From Prevotellaceae bacterium (GTDB lineage Bacteria; Bacteroidota; Bacteroidia; Bacteroidales; UBA932), in assembly GCA_031278545.1 (NCBI GenBank), contig JAITKF010000095.1:1-35572 (forward strand): a stretch of DNA of 35,572 nt, read 5' to 3'. Numbering within the stretch: the first letter of the stretch is position 1; every line of letters starts with the position of its first letter. The notes below the pieces were generated by a model. The model ran no database searches. It was not told where the DNA came from and saw only the letters and a list, made by a program, of their open reading frames with translations. This document shows positions 11,161 through 19,433 of the stretch, piece after piece. Position numbers and translations under genes: made by a program.

Positions 11161-11838
11161 TTACGGGACGATTGCACTAAAGATCTCCGTCCAGGGGCCT
11201 TTTTCGCCGCGATTGTTTTCCCAGCGGGCGGCGAAGAAGAGACGTTTACCGCGATCGTAACCGTTGAAGGTCATACGTAATGGCGACCGTGTAGCAAACG
11301 AGCTGTGGAGCAACTCATCCCAGTCTACCGGCGGCGGCGCATCGGGCGAGGTGGCCAGCAGCCATTTCACTTCCGCGCCGTGTACGCCGTAGGGCTTAGC
11401 CCTTCCGACTTCGTTCTTCGCGCGGATGTGGATTTCCAATATCGCCGGCGAAGGCGTTGTAAACGTTATTTCCGGTTCGTATGCCGGCGGCGGAATGGGC
11501 GTAGGCTTCGTGTCGTGGATGGGCAGCCCGAGGTTGTCGCGGTCTTCATCCGTCACGTGGCGGTTAAACATCAAGAACTCTTTAATATCCTGCCTGAGGG
11601 TGTTTTCGAGTTCCTTTTTCGTGTCGTTTTTTAGTTGTACCGCTGCTTTTGTGCGGGTCGCCGGGTTCTTGGCGGCAGCTAACGCGGCGGCATAAGCGTC
11701 GCGTAGTTGTACTAAGCGTTGGTACTCGTCCTGCGGAAAATTGAACCGCGTAAGCGATTGTAGTAGGTTTTCTAAAAAACTGACGCTCCATTGCAAAAAG
11801 AGATCGTCTGTGGTCGGAAAGAAATGTTTTGATTTCAT
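11161..11838 (-). CDS. hypothetical protein with FnIII-like C-terminus
   Basis: This 225-residue protein has no signal peptide or membrane span. The N-terminal half is helical, with an Ala/Lys-rich stretch (YAAALAAAKNPATRTKAAVQ near residue 49) leading to HVTDEDRDNLGLPIHDTKPT near 94. After a Pro-rich linker the C-terminal part (about 120-225) looks like one beta-sandwich domain. It includes KPYGVHGAEVKW, LLHSSFATRSPLRMTFNG and a closing AARWENNRGEKGPWTEIFSA, a fibronectin-III-like ending. I recognise the pattern from uncharacterised Bacteroidota proteins and know of no assigned function. The gene stands alone on the minus strand. Its apparent promoter (12129-12137) lies beyond an eleven-copy 21-bp repeat array, which would be transcribed as its leader. 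Confidence 0.8.
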   Translation of the reverse strand: MKSKHFFPTTDDLFLQWSVSFLENLLQSLTRFNFPQDEYQRLVQLRDAYAAALAAAKNPATRTKAAVQLKNDTKKELENTLRQDIKEFLMFNRHVTDEDRDNLGLPIHDTKPTPIPPPAYEPEITFTTPSPAILEIHIRAKNEVGRAKPYGVHGAEVKWLLATSPDAPPPVDWDELLHSSFATRSPLRMTFNGYDRGKRLFFAARWENNRGEKGPWTEIFSAIVP

Positions 11839-11888
11839 AATCTTTTTCTTTTTAGTTTATAGTTTAAAATATATAATTTTTGTTGCTG

Positions 11889-12119
11889 TGAGGTATCTCA
11901 GAGATTTCCTGAGGTATCTCAGAGATTTCCTGAGGTGTCTCAGAGATTTCCTGAGGTGTCTCAGAGATTTTTTGAGGTGCCTCAGAGAGTCTCTGAGGTG
12001 TCTCAAAAACTTTCTGAGGTGTCTCAGAGACTCTTTGAGGCGTCTCAAAGAATCTTTGAGGTGTCTCAGAAATTTCTTGAGGTGTCTCAGAGATTTCTTG
12101 AGGTGTCTCAAAAATTTCC
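11889..12119. repeat. eleven tandem 21-bp repeats in the leader of the FnIII-like gene
   Basis: Eleven contiguous 21-bp units run from 11889 to 12119, with plus-strand consensus TGAGGTGTCTCA followed by GAGATTTCY. Units 1 and 2 are identical and unit 3 differs from them by one base. The middle units (5-8) are the most diverged. In most units CTGAG-GYRT-CTCAG can fold into a 5-bp stem with a four-base loop on either strand, and the period equals two turns of B-DNA. Because 21 is a multiple of three, both strands stay open and encode periodic Leu/Arg/Lys-rich peptides. No credible start codon serves them: the minus-strand frame begins at a TTG inside the promoter box. Transcription from 12129-12137 would place the array in the untranslated leader. 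Confidence 0.9.
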
Positions 12120-12128
12120 TACAGCGCT

Positions 12129-12137
12129 GCAAAGATA
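12129..12137 (-). promoter_or_regulatory. -7 promoter box reading through the repeat array
   Basis: On the minus strand it reads TATCTTTGC, an exact match. It lies about 10 bp before the first repeat unit and 290 bp before the FnIII-like ATG. No comparable box lies in the 50 bp between the array and the gene. Confidence 0.6.
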
Positions 12138-12276
12138 TATATTTTTTTTAATATTTTCATTATACTTTATTGTTAAATCTTTTTTTTATTGATATTATTT
12201 ACAAGAGATGTGTAAAATGGGATATGGCGATTCCCGGTGTCTTTGTATTTATGGATTTAATATTGTGGCTTATGGC

Positions 12277-14079
12277 TTAGTTTTTAATTAGCTCTGTGTT
12301 GGCTTGCCGTAGGCGGTCTTCTTCTATTTTGATGATTTTGCGGTCGTAGGTCATCAGGCCATTTACTTCGCCTTCTACGTCGGTGGTCTGTGTGTAGACT
12401 GCTGCTGAATATCCGCGTTCGATGGTTCTTTTTAGTATTCCGATGAATTTAATGTATTCATCGGTAACTTCTTTCGAGGTTTTAAATTCTACGTATCCCC
12501 AGTTCTTTTCGGGCTGCCAGAGGTGTCCTTCAATGGCTAACCCGATGCCCCCAAATTCGCCGAGTACGTTTGCTTTTTTGGTGTTGAGTAGCGTGATTTT
12601 CGGGTTGGGGTAATTGTGTATGTCGAGGATGTCGCCTGCTTCGAGGTAGTGGTTGCCTCCACTGGCGGGATTTACAAGCCGCGAGGGGTCGTAGCTTTTT
12701 GTCCATGTTGCGATTTCCGTTGATTTGAATTGTCCCCATGCTTCGTTGAATGGTACCCATACGACGACGCAGGGGTTGGGTTTTAAGAGGTCGATGATTT
12801 CTTTCCATTCTTGCCGGAAGTTTGTTTCGGATTCGGGTGGACGGATGGCTTCTTTGCCATCGAAGAATTGGTGCATTTGCCATCGTGGGGAGTTTCCTCC
12901 GCTGGGCATGTCTTGCCATACGAGTATCCCGAGGCGGTCACAGTGTGTGTACCAGCGTGCGGGTTCTACTTTTACGTGTTTGCGTATCATGTTAAAGCCG
13001 AAATCTTTTGTTTTTTGGATGTCGTATTGCAGCGCTTCGTCGGTGGGGGCGGTGTAGAGTCCGTCAGGCCACCAGCCTTGATCGAGGGGGCCGAGTTGGA
13101 AGTATATTTCATTGTTTAGTTGTAAGCGTAGTATGCCGTTTTTGTCGGGGCCGATGGAAATTTTGCGCATGGCGGTGTAGCCGATTACTTTGTCTTGACG
13201 TTTATTGTCTGTGTAAAGGCTTGTTTCTATGTCGTAGAGGAAGGGCGTTTCGGGCGACCAAAGTTTTAAGCCGGGTACTGGTATGTCGATTTGTTGTCCT
13301 ACGGCTGTTTTGGCGGTGGCTATTGTTTTGCCTGCGTCTTTGAGGACAATTTCTATGATGTCGCCGTGTGTGGTATTGGCAACGTCGACGGTGATTGATA
13401 GTCGTTGTGCGTCAATGTCGGGTGTGGGCGTTACTGATGTGATGTGTTTTTTGGGTACGGGTTCGAGCCAGACGGTTTGCCAGATTCCCGATACGGGTGT
13501 GTACCAGATGCCTTCAGGTTTGTTTACTTGTTTACCCCGCGGCTGGTAGCTTTCGTCGGTGGGATCCCATACTTTTACTACGAGTGTTTGTTCTCCTTGT
13601 GTTAGGTAGGGGGTGATGTCGAATGAGAAGGGTGTGTATCCGCCTTTGTGTGCGCCTACTTTGATGTTGTTTACGAATACGTCGGTTTTCCAGTCTACCG
13701 CGCCGAAGTGTAGTAGTACGGATTTGCCTTTCCATGCGGGAGGTACGGTGAATGTGCGTTTGTACCATAGTTCGTTTTCTTTCCCGGGATGTTTTCCTAC
13801 GCCTGACAGGCTTGATTCTACGGCAAATGGGACTAATATTTTTCCGTCGAACTGAAGAGGTTCGGCGGCGCCTGCCGGTAGGATAGCGTAATCCCAGAGG
13901 CCGTTGAGGTTGCTCCATTGCGGACGTTCCATTGCTGGACGTGGATATTCCGGTAGGATGTTTGTGGGGTCGATTTTATCTGCCCATGTGGTTTTAATTT
14001 TATTTCCTGCGGGTTTCCATTGTGTCCATGCGCTCGTTGCGCTGAGGATGAGGAGTGTTGTAAGGAGAATTGTTTTCAT
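12277..14079 (-). CDS. secreted glycoside hydrolase family 2 protein
   Basis: This 600-residue enzyme has a signal peptide (MKTILLTTLLILSATSAWTQ), so it acts in the periplasm or outside the cell. The order is that of GH2: a sugar-binding jelly-roll domain to about 210 (WSNLNGLWDYA, ELWYKRTFTVP, FGAVDWKTDVFVNN), an Ig-like domain to about 310, then a TIM barrel. The acid/base glutamate is in VWVPFNEAWGQ near residue 446 and the likely nucleophile is in VLGEFGGIG near 508. Family members include beta-galactosidases, glucuronidases and mannosidases, and sequence alone does not pick one. The gene is 197 bp upstream of nothing related: no SusC/SusD pair or sensor is in view, and thrA lies behind it. 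A TATATTTGC box precedes it. Confidence 0.9.
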   Translation of the reverse strand: MKTILLTTLLILSATSAWTQWKPAGNKIKTTWADKIDPTNILPEYPRPAMERPQWSNLNGLWDYAILPAGAAEPLQFDGKILVPFAVESSLSGVGKHPGKENELWYKRTFTVPPAWKGKSVLLHFGAVDWKTDVFVNNIKVGAHKGGYTPFSFDITPYLTQGEQTLVVKVWDPTDESYQPRGKQVNKPEGIWYTPVSGIWQTVWLEPVPKKHITSVTPTPDIDAQRLSITVDVANTTHGDIIEIVLKDAGKTIATAKTAVGQQIDIPVPGLKLWSPETPFLYDIETSLYTDNKRQDKVIGYTAMRKISIGPDKNGILRLQLNNEIYFQLGPLDQGWWPDGLYTAPTDEALQYDIQKTKDFGFNMIRKHVKVEPARWYTHCDRLGILVWQDMPSGGNSPRWQMHQFFDGKEAIRPPESETNFRQEWKEIIDLLKPNPCVVVWVPFNEAWGQFKSTEIATWTKSYDPSRLVNPASGGNHYLEAGDILDIHNYPNPKITLLNTKKANVLGEFGGIGLAIEGHLWQPEKNWGYVEFKTSKEVTDEYIKFIGILKRTIERGYSAAVYTQTTDVEGEVNGLMTYDRKIIKIEEDRLRQANTELIKN

Positions 14080-14508
14080 TGTTTTAAAAGTTTATGTTGT
14101 GGATTGTTTTATTTTTTTGTGCAAATATAATAAAATAAATTGTTCTGGATTGTTTGTGGCTTCTGTAAATGTGTTGGAGGCATGGGGCTATGTTGTTAAT
14201 GTAGGCCTCAGAGTGATAGGGAGGAGGGTGGATGATGGTTATTCTTGTTTGTGGATGATTGAGAGCGTTCTCTGTATGGCGATGTCGAAGGGGGGCGTGT
14301 GTCCTGTGTTTTTTTTTGCTGGAATGGGGGGTGTTGCTGTCCGTAAGGCCGGAGAGACAGGTGTTTTTTTTGGGGATTGTTTTTTAGGGAGGGTTCTTGG
14401 CGAATCTGTGAGCGGGGATGGTGGACAGGATTTTGTGTTGGCGTGTTCAAAATCTTGCCAAGGAGGGGTTCCTGATGGCTGTAAGGGTGTGTCTACAGGG
14501 GGTTTCTG
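14080..14508. other. intergenic stretch, strongly G/T-biased
   Basis: About 430 bp between the GH2 start and the thrA stop. It holds the GH2 promoter at 14121-14129 and no convincing gene. From about 14155 the plus strand is very rich in G and T with few C, the same bias as the coding sequences on both sides. No strong terminator for thrA was found. Confidence 0.55.
14121..14129 (-). promoter_or_regulatory. -7 promoter box for the GH2 gene
   Basis: On the minus strand it reads TATATTTGC, an exact consensus match, 42 bp before the ATG. Confidence 0.6.
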
Positions 14509-16944
14509 TTATAGGAGGATGTCGTTTAAGAGACCTGAGGCTGTTTGTTTTGTGCCGGCGCCGGCGCCTTGTATGCGTAGGCCGTTGGGGTAAAATTCGC
14601 TGTAGAGGATGATGACGTTGTCGCTTCCTTTTGAGGCGTAGAAGGGGTGCTCGCTGTCGAATCGTTGTACGCCTGCTTTAATGTGTCCGTTTTCGATTTC
14701 GATGCAAAAAGATAGTTTTTTGTTTTCTCCGGCGGCTTTATCGTAGAGTGATTTGAAGAATGTTTCGTGTTTTTCTACCGCAGCGTAGAAGACTTCTACG
14801 CTGCCGGTTAGGCATTCTTCTGGGAGGAATGGATGTATTTCGATGTCGGTGATGTTGATTTCCATTCCTATTTCGCGACCGAGTATTAAAGCTTTCCGCA
14901 TTAAGTCAAGACCTTTTAAGTCGGTGCGCGGGTCGGGCTCGGTGTATCCCAGATGCTGGTCGTCGTGGAGGACGGATGCAAAGGGGGTTGTTCCGTTGTA
15001 ATTGTTGAATAGGTAGTTGAGGGATCCGGATAGGGTGGCTTCTATTTTATGGATGGTGTCTCCGCTGTTGAGCATTTGCCTGATGGTAGAGATGATGGGT
15101 AAGGCGGCGCCAACGTTGGCTTCGTAACGGAAGGGAACGCCTTCCTTTTTTGCTGTGGCGTGGACGCCTTTGTAGTACTGGATGTCGAGGGAGTTGGCAA
15201 TCTTGTTGCAGGTTACGATGCCTATTTTCTCTGAGAGGATTTGTTGGTATAGCGTTGATATCTGGAGGTCTGATGTGCAGTCGACGAATAGGCTGTTGGG
15301 GCGCGCCAGTCGTTCTATTTCGTCGATGAAGTCCATGGTTTTGTATGTCGGTTTCCCTCCTTTTGTCAGCGTCCGGCTGATGCTGTCGAGGTGTAGTCCT
15401 TTGGTGTCGAAGAGCATTTTGGTGCTGTTGCAGATGCCGATGATGTTTATTTCAATGCCGATGTTTTCTGAGAGGCTGTTTCGTCGTTGTTCTATCATTT
15501 CGACCAGCGATTTTCCAACGTTTCCGTATCCGGCGATGAAGAGGTTGATTTGTTTTTTCGATGCGCCGAAGAATTCGTTGTGGATGGCTTGTATCGTTTC
15601 GTCGAAATCTTCGGTGAGAACGACAGCCGAGATGTTCTTTTCGGAGGATCCTTGTGCAATAGCGCGGATGCTGATCCCCTTGCTTCCTATCGCTTCGAAC
15701 ATTCGCCCGCCCGCTCCCGATTGGTTCTTCATGTCGTCTCCTACGAGGCTGATGATAGAGAATCCTTTTTCGACTTTCAGGGGTTCGATTTTTTTGAGCG
15801 ATATTTCGTAGGCAAATAGTTCGTCGCCGGCTTGTTTGGCTTTTTCTGCATCGGCTTCTTCGATGGCCACCAGCATGGTGTTGACTGACGATGCTTGTGT
15901 TATCAGGATGATATTTATCTGGTTTTTTGCCAGCACGTCGAATAGGCGGCTCGAATAGCCCGGAACGCCGACCATTCCGCTGCCTTCCATCGAGAGTAGC
16001 GCGATGTGGCTGTTTCCTGAGAGGCCTTTAATTTTACCGGTTCCTTCCGGCGGGTTGCGTTCGATGAGTGTTCCGGCGTGTTCTGGGGCGAACGTGTTTT
16101 TTACCAGAATGGGAATGCCGCTGTCGATGACGGGCTGGATGGTCGGCGGGTAAATGACCTTCGCTCCGAAGTGCGATAGTTCTGACGCTTCTTTGTAGGA
16201 GATGTGAGCAATGGTACGGGCGTCGGGCACAATGCGCGGGTCTGCGGTCATCATGCCGTCTACGTCAGTCCATATTTCGAGGCGCCTCGCTTCGGTCGCT
16301 ACGGCAATGAGTGAGGCGGTGTAGTCTGATCCGCCGCGTCCCAGCGTTGTGGTTCGGTTGGTTTTGTCGGACGCAATAAATCCGGGTACGATGTAGAGTT
16401 TGCAGTTATTGCCGGCTAATAGGAGTTTTATCTGCCGGAATGTTTCTTCTTTAATCACGACATTTTGTTTCCGGCTGTATTCTGTTTTAATCAGTTCGCG
16501 TGCGTCGATCCACTTGCATGAGATGCCGGTCGAGGAAAATTTTTCCGCCAGGATGAATGTCGAAAATAATTCGCCGAAACTCATGATTAGATCCATTGTG
16601 GCATGGCTGATTTCGCGGATGAGGAATACGCCGTTTAGCACGCCTCTCAGTTCGTCGAACAGGCCGGTGATTTTTTCCGTGATGTTTTCATGGAAGTCGG
16701 GGGCGATGAGGTCGTCAATCAGGGCGTAGTGGCGTTGTTCCAGGGCATCGACCAGCGGTTCGTAGTCCCTGTCGCCGCTTTCGGCCAATTTCCCGATGCG
16801 AATCAACATGTCGGTACAGCCGCCGATGGCAGAGAGTACACAAATGGTTTTGTCGCGGTTCATCGCGGCCTTCACAATGGCGATGACTTTATTGATGTTT
16901 TCCGAAGTGGCTACCGATGAGCCGCCGAATTTTAATACTTGCAT
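14509..16944 (-). CDS. thrA: bifunctional aspartate kinase / homoserine dehydrogenase I
   Basis: This 811-residue fusion catalyses the first and third steps of the aspartate pathway: phosphorylation of aspartate, and NAD(P)H reduction of aspartate semialdehyde to homoserine. The kinase (about 1-290) starts with VLKFGGSSVA and has TTLGRGGSDYTASLIA near 205. Two ACT-type regulatory modules follow (about 310-460), usually the site of threonine feedback. The dehydrogenase begins with the nucleotide-binding IAGYGNVGKSLVEM near 468 and has YEANVGAALPIIST, then DLKGLDLMRKALILGREIG. The C-terminus GAGAGTKQTASGLLNDILL is the usual one. It lies 18 bp behind metX on the same strand, so homoserine production and use are probably co-transcribed. 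No thrB or thrC is in view. Confidence 0.96.
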   Translation of the reverse strand: MQVLKFGGSSVATSENINKVIAIVKAAMNRDKTICVLSAIGGCTDMLIRIGKLAESGDRDYEPLVDALEQRHYALIDDLIAPDFHENITEKITGLFDELRGVLNGVFLIREISHATMDLIMSFGELFSTFILAEKFSSTGISCKWIDARELIKTEYSRKQNVVIKEETFRQIKLLLAGNNCKLYIVPGFIASDKTNRTTTLGRGGSDYTASLIAVATEARRLEIWTDVDGMMTADPRIVPDARTIAHISYKEASELSHFGAKVIYPPTIQPVIDSGIPILVKNTFAPEHAGTLIERNPPEGTGKIKGLSGNSHIALLSMEGSGMVGVPGYSSRLFDVLAKNQINIILITQASSVNTMLVAIEEADAEKAKQAGDELFAYEISLKKIEPLKVEKGFSIISLVGDDMKNQSGAGGRMFEAIGSKGISIRAIAQGSSEKNISAVVLTEDFDETIQAIHNEFFGASKKQINLFIAGYGNVGKSLVEMIEQRRNSLSENIGIEINIIGICNSTKMLFDTKGLHLDSISRTLTKGGKPTYKTMDFIDEIERLARPNSLFVDCTSDLQISTLYQQILSEKIGIVTCNKIANSLDIQYYKGVHATAKKEGVPFRYEANVGAALPIISTIRQMLNSGDTIHKIEATLSGSLNYLFNNYNGTTPFASVLHDDQHLGYTEPDPRTDLKGLDLMRKALILGREIGMEINITDIEIHPFLPEECLTGSVEVFYAAVEKHETFFKSLYDKAAGENKKLSFCIEIENGHIKAGVQRFDSEHPFYASKGSDNVIILYSEFYPNGLRIQGAGAGTKQTASGLLNDILL

Positions 16945-16962
16945 AATGATTTCGTTTTATTA

Positions 16963-17979
16963 TTATTGAGGGAACAGGGGGGTCAGTTTTTCGATGAGTT
17001 GTTCGTATTCCAACAAGAAGCCGTCGTGTCCGTAAGCGGAGGAGATGATGCCTAATTGCGCATGCGGGATGTGCCGTGCGAGGTAATCGATCTCGCTCAC
17101 CGGAAATAGTACGTCGCTGTCAATGGCGATGCATAATGTCTTTGCCTTAATCGTCGCCAGCGCCTGTTCGACGCCTCCGCGCCCGCGCCCTACGTTATGT
17201 GTATCGAGGCTCAACGTGAGATAATAGTAGGCGTAGGCGTTAAACCGTCCGGTCAGTTTTTTCCCTTGGTACTGCTGGTAGCTGCAAGCCCGTTGCGCTT
17301 GTCTGCAATCGGGGTCGGGTTCGGCCTGCGAGACCTGATAGCCGGCATAGGAACGGTACGACAGCAGCGCTATCGACCGCGCGCATGCCAGACCTTTCAG
17401 GCCTCCGTCTAAGCTTTGCTGGGCTTCAAACGTTGCATCGGCCATCAGCGCCATCCGTTGCGATTCGTTAAAGGCCGTTCCCCAAGGGCTAATGCGGGCG
17501 TTGCAGGAAATCAGACAGAGGCGACGTACCAGCGCCGGGGACGAGATAGCCCATTCCACCGCCTGAAACCCACCGCTCGAGCCGCCAATCAGCAAGTCGA
17601 TGTGATCAATGCCAAGATGCGCCCGCAGCAGTTCGTGCGCCGCCACCATATCCCGAATAGAGACCTGCGGGAAATCGAGCATGTAGGGTTTTCCTCCGGC
17701 GGGGTTGAGTGATTGTGGACCGGTAGTGCCGTAACACGAACACAGTATGTTGGCGCAGATAATGTAAACCTTTTCCGGATCGAAGTATTTTCCCGCGCCT
17801 ACCAGCGGCGCCCACCATTCTTCGGGGTTGGAGTTGGCCGTGAGCGCATGGCATATCCATACTATCTTTTTGCCGTCGGGTGTTCCGGGACTGCAGTGGT
17901 AGCTGATTTCTATTTCCGGCAGCGTCCCGCCATTTTCCAACGCGAAGGCTTTTTTATATGTATAAACCTGTGAAAGCAC
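16963..17979 (-). CDS. metX: homoserine O-acetyltransferase
   Basis: This 338-residue alpha/beta-hydrolase-fold enzyme transfers acetyl from acetyl-CoA to homoserine, committing it to methionine. The oxyanion-side motif VWICHALTANSN is near residue 40. The nucleophile is Ser134 in LLIGGSSGGFQAVEWA, the acid is Asp289 in IDSDVLFP, and the catalytic His318 is in YGHDGFLLE. NILCSCYGTTGPQSLNP near 77 is the MetX signature; family members commonly read GSCxGTTGP here. It precedes thrA by 18 bp. No clean -7 box is evident; the nearest is TAAATTGC on the minus strand around 18023-18030. Some MetX-family members use succinyl-CoA instead, which cannot be settled here. Confidence 0.94.
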   Translation of the reverse strand: MLSQVYTYKKAFALENGGTLPEIEISYHCSPGTPDGKKIVWICHALTANSNPEEWWAPLVGAGKYFDPEKVYIICANILCSCYGTTGPQSLNPAGGKPYMLDFPQVSIRDMVAAHELLRAHLGIDHIDLLIGGSSGGFQAVEWAISSPALVRRLCLISCNARISPWGTAFNESQRMALMADATFEAQQSLDGGLKGLACARSIALLSYRSYAGYQVSQAEPDPDCRQAQRACSYQQYQGKKLTGRFNAYAYYYLTLSLDTHNVGRGRGGVEQALATIKAKTLCIAIDSDVLFPVSEIDYLARHIPHAQLGIISSAYGHDGFLLEYEQLIEKLTPLFPQ

Positions 17980-18046
17980 TTTATAAGGGTGAATGTGGTG
18001 AAGGGGGTGAAGGGATAAATAAGCAATTTAACACCTCAACAACAAA

Positions 18047-18107
18047 ATAAAACCGACAGAAAGGATCGTTTTATACGGCGCGAACAACACTCTTCCGTCG
18101 GTTTTAT
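18047..18107 (-). terminator. hairpin with T-rich tail after fabF
   Basis: ATAAAACCGACAGAA at 18047-18061 pairs with TTCCGTCGGTTTTAT at 18093-18107 (15 bp with one mismatch) around a 31-base loop. Read on the minus strand it starts about 20 bp after the fabF stop and is followed by TTTTATTTTG, as expected of an intrinsic terminator between fabF and metX. Confidence 0.6.
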
Positions 18108-18127
18108 AAAATGCGCGAATGACAATC

Positions 18128-19378
18128 TTATATTTTTTTCAAAATAATTGAGGCATTATGACCTCCGAATCCGAATGTGTTGCTCAGGGCAATACGGACG
18201 TCTCGCGGCTGCGCTTTGTTGAGCGTAAGATTGAGGTGGTAGTCGATATTTTCGTCTTCCGTTTCAAAATTAATAGTCGGCGGGACGTAGCTTCGTTGAA
18301 TGGCGCAGATACAGGCCAGCGCTTCTATCGCGCCGGCGGCACCAAGCAAATGGCCGGTCATTGATTTGGTCGAGCTGATATTTAGCTTATAGGCATGGTC
18401 TCCGAATACCGACTTTACGGCTCTCAGTTCCGCCGGATCGCCTACGGGCGTCGCCGTACCGTGGACATTGATATAATCCACTTCTTCGGGTGCGATGCCG
18501 GCGTCTTCCAGCGCCGATTTCATCGATAGGATAGCGCCCAGTCCGTCGGGGTGCGATGCTGTGATGTGGAACGCGTCTGCCGACATGCCGCCGCCGATTA
18601 CTTCCGCATAGATTTTTGCTCCGCGCACCACTGCGTGCTCATATTCCTCGAAGACCAACCCGCCGCCGCCTTCTCCCATCACAAATCCGTCGCGCATTTT
18701 ATCGAACGGGCGCGAGGCGGTTTTATAATTTTCATTGTTAGTCGAGAGGGCTTGCATAGCATTGAAGCCGCCAATGCCCGCTTCGTTGACCGATGCTTCG
18801 GAGCCGCCGACGACAATCGCATTGGCTTTACCCAGACGAATCAGGTTGAAAGCGTCGCACATCGCGGTTGTCGAAGAGGCGCACGCGGAGACTGTTCCGT
18901 AGTTCGGGCCGCGAAATCCGTATTTCATGGAAATGTGACCGGCGGCAATATCCGAAATCATTTTAGGGACGAAGAAGGGACTGTAGCGGGGCACAAAATT
19001 ACCCTGTACAAAGTTTTTCACTTCTTCAAAGAAGGTTTGGATGCCACCAATTCCCGAAGCCCAAATCACGCCTACTCGGTCGTGATTTACAGTTTCGGCA
19101 TGGATTCCTGAATCCTGTACGGCTTCTCCGGCGGCGACCAGTGCATATTGCGCGTACAAATCCAGTTTACGGGCGTCCTTACGGTCGATTCCAAAAGCGG
19201 CGATGTCATAGTTTTTCACCACGCAGGCGAACTTTGTTTTAAAAAGTGTGGTATCAAAATACGTAATCAACTCGGCGCCGCTCACCCCCGTCAGAAGATT
19301 TGTAAAATAGTCTTCAATACAATTCCCCAATGGATTGATCGTCCCCAAGCCGGTAATCACTACACGCTTTAATTCCAT
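18128..19378 (-). CDS. fabF: beta-ketoacyl-ACP synthase II
   Basis: FabF condenses malonyl-ACP with acyl-ACP in fatty-acid elongation. The 416 residues are full length. The active-site cysteine is Cys166 in GTVSACASSTTAM, and the two histidines are His306 in INVHGTATPVGD and His343 in KSMTGHLLGAAGA, with the conserved Lys338. The N-terminus RVVITGLGTINPLG and the C-terminus NTFGFGGHNASIILKKI are standard. It lies 55 bp behind acpP on the same strand, an arrangement common across bacteria. The usual Bacteroidota downstream neighbour, rnc, is not there. Confidence 0.97.
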   Translation of the reverse strand: MELKRVVITGLGTINPLGNCIEDYFTNLLTGVSGAELITYFDTTLFKTKFACVVKNYDIAAFGIDRKDARKLDLYAQYALVAAGEAVQDSGIHAETVNHDRVGVIWASGIGGIQTFFEEVKNFVQGNFVPRYSPFFVPKMISDIAAGHISMKYGFRGPNYGTVSACASSTTAMCDAFNLIRLGKANAIVVGGSEASVNEAGIGGFNAMQALSTNNENYKTASRPFDKMRDGFVMGEGGGGLVFEEYEHAVVRGAKIYAEVIGGGMSADAFHITASHPDGLGAILSMKSALEDAGIAPEEVDYINVHGTATPVGDPAELRAVKSVFGDHAYKLNISSTKSMTGHLLGAAGAIEALACICAIQRSYVPPTINFETEDENIDYHLNLTLNKAQPRDVRIALSNTFGFGGHNASIILKKI

Positions 19379-19433
19379 AAATGATTTTTTAAATTAAACA
19401 CTAAATCCTGCGTCTTTGCGACCTTCGGGATGG

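Noticed and set aside
10953-11180. 75-codon plus-strand open frame in the gap after yidD
   Set aside because: No recognisable motif, no promoter box and it overlaps the FnIII-like gene end.
11889-12119. Repeat array as a CRISPR
   Set aside because: Units are contiguous at 21 bp with no spacers and no cas genes nearby.
11889-12119. TRAP-like (eleven-site) RNA-binding array
   Set aside because: TRAP sites are GAG/UAG triplets spaced 2-3 nt; here the spacing is 21 nt, so the count of eleven is probably coincidence.
11857-12132. Periodic Leu/Arg/Lys-rich open frames over the 21-bp repeats on both strands
   Set aside because: They exist because the unit is a multiple of three. The minus-strand frame starts at a TTG within the promoter box and the plus-strand frame lacks a promoter. 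A translated repeat peptide is not excluded but unsupported.
13904-14593. 229-codon plus-strand open frame across the GH2 start and thrA end
   Set aside because: It overlaps two clear genes on the other strand. Its Gly/Val/Cys-rich content follows from the G/T-rich strand.
17980-18127. SAM-type riboswitch before metX
   Set aside because: The only structure seen is the fabF terminator hairpin; I could not fit a conserved SAM aptamer core.
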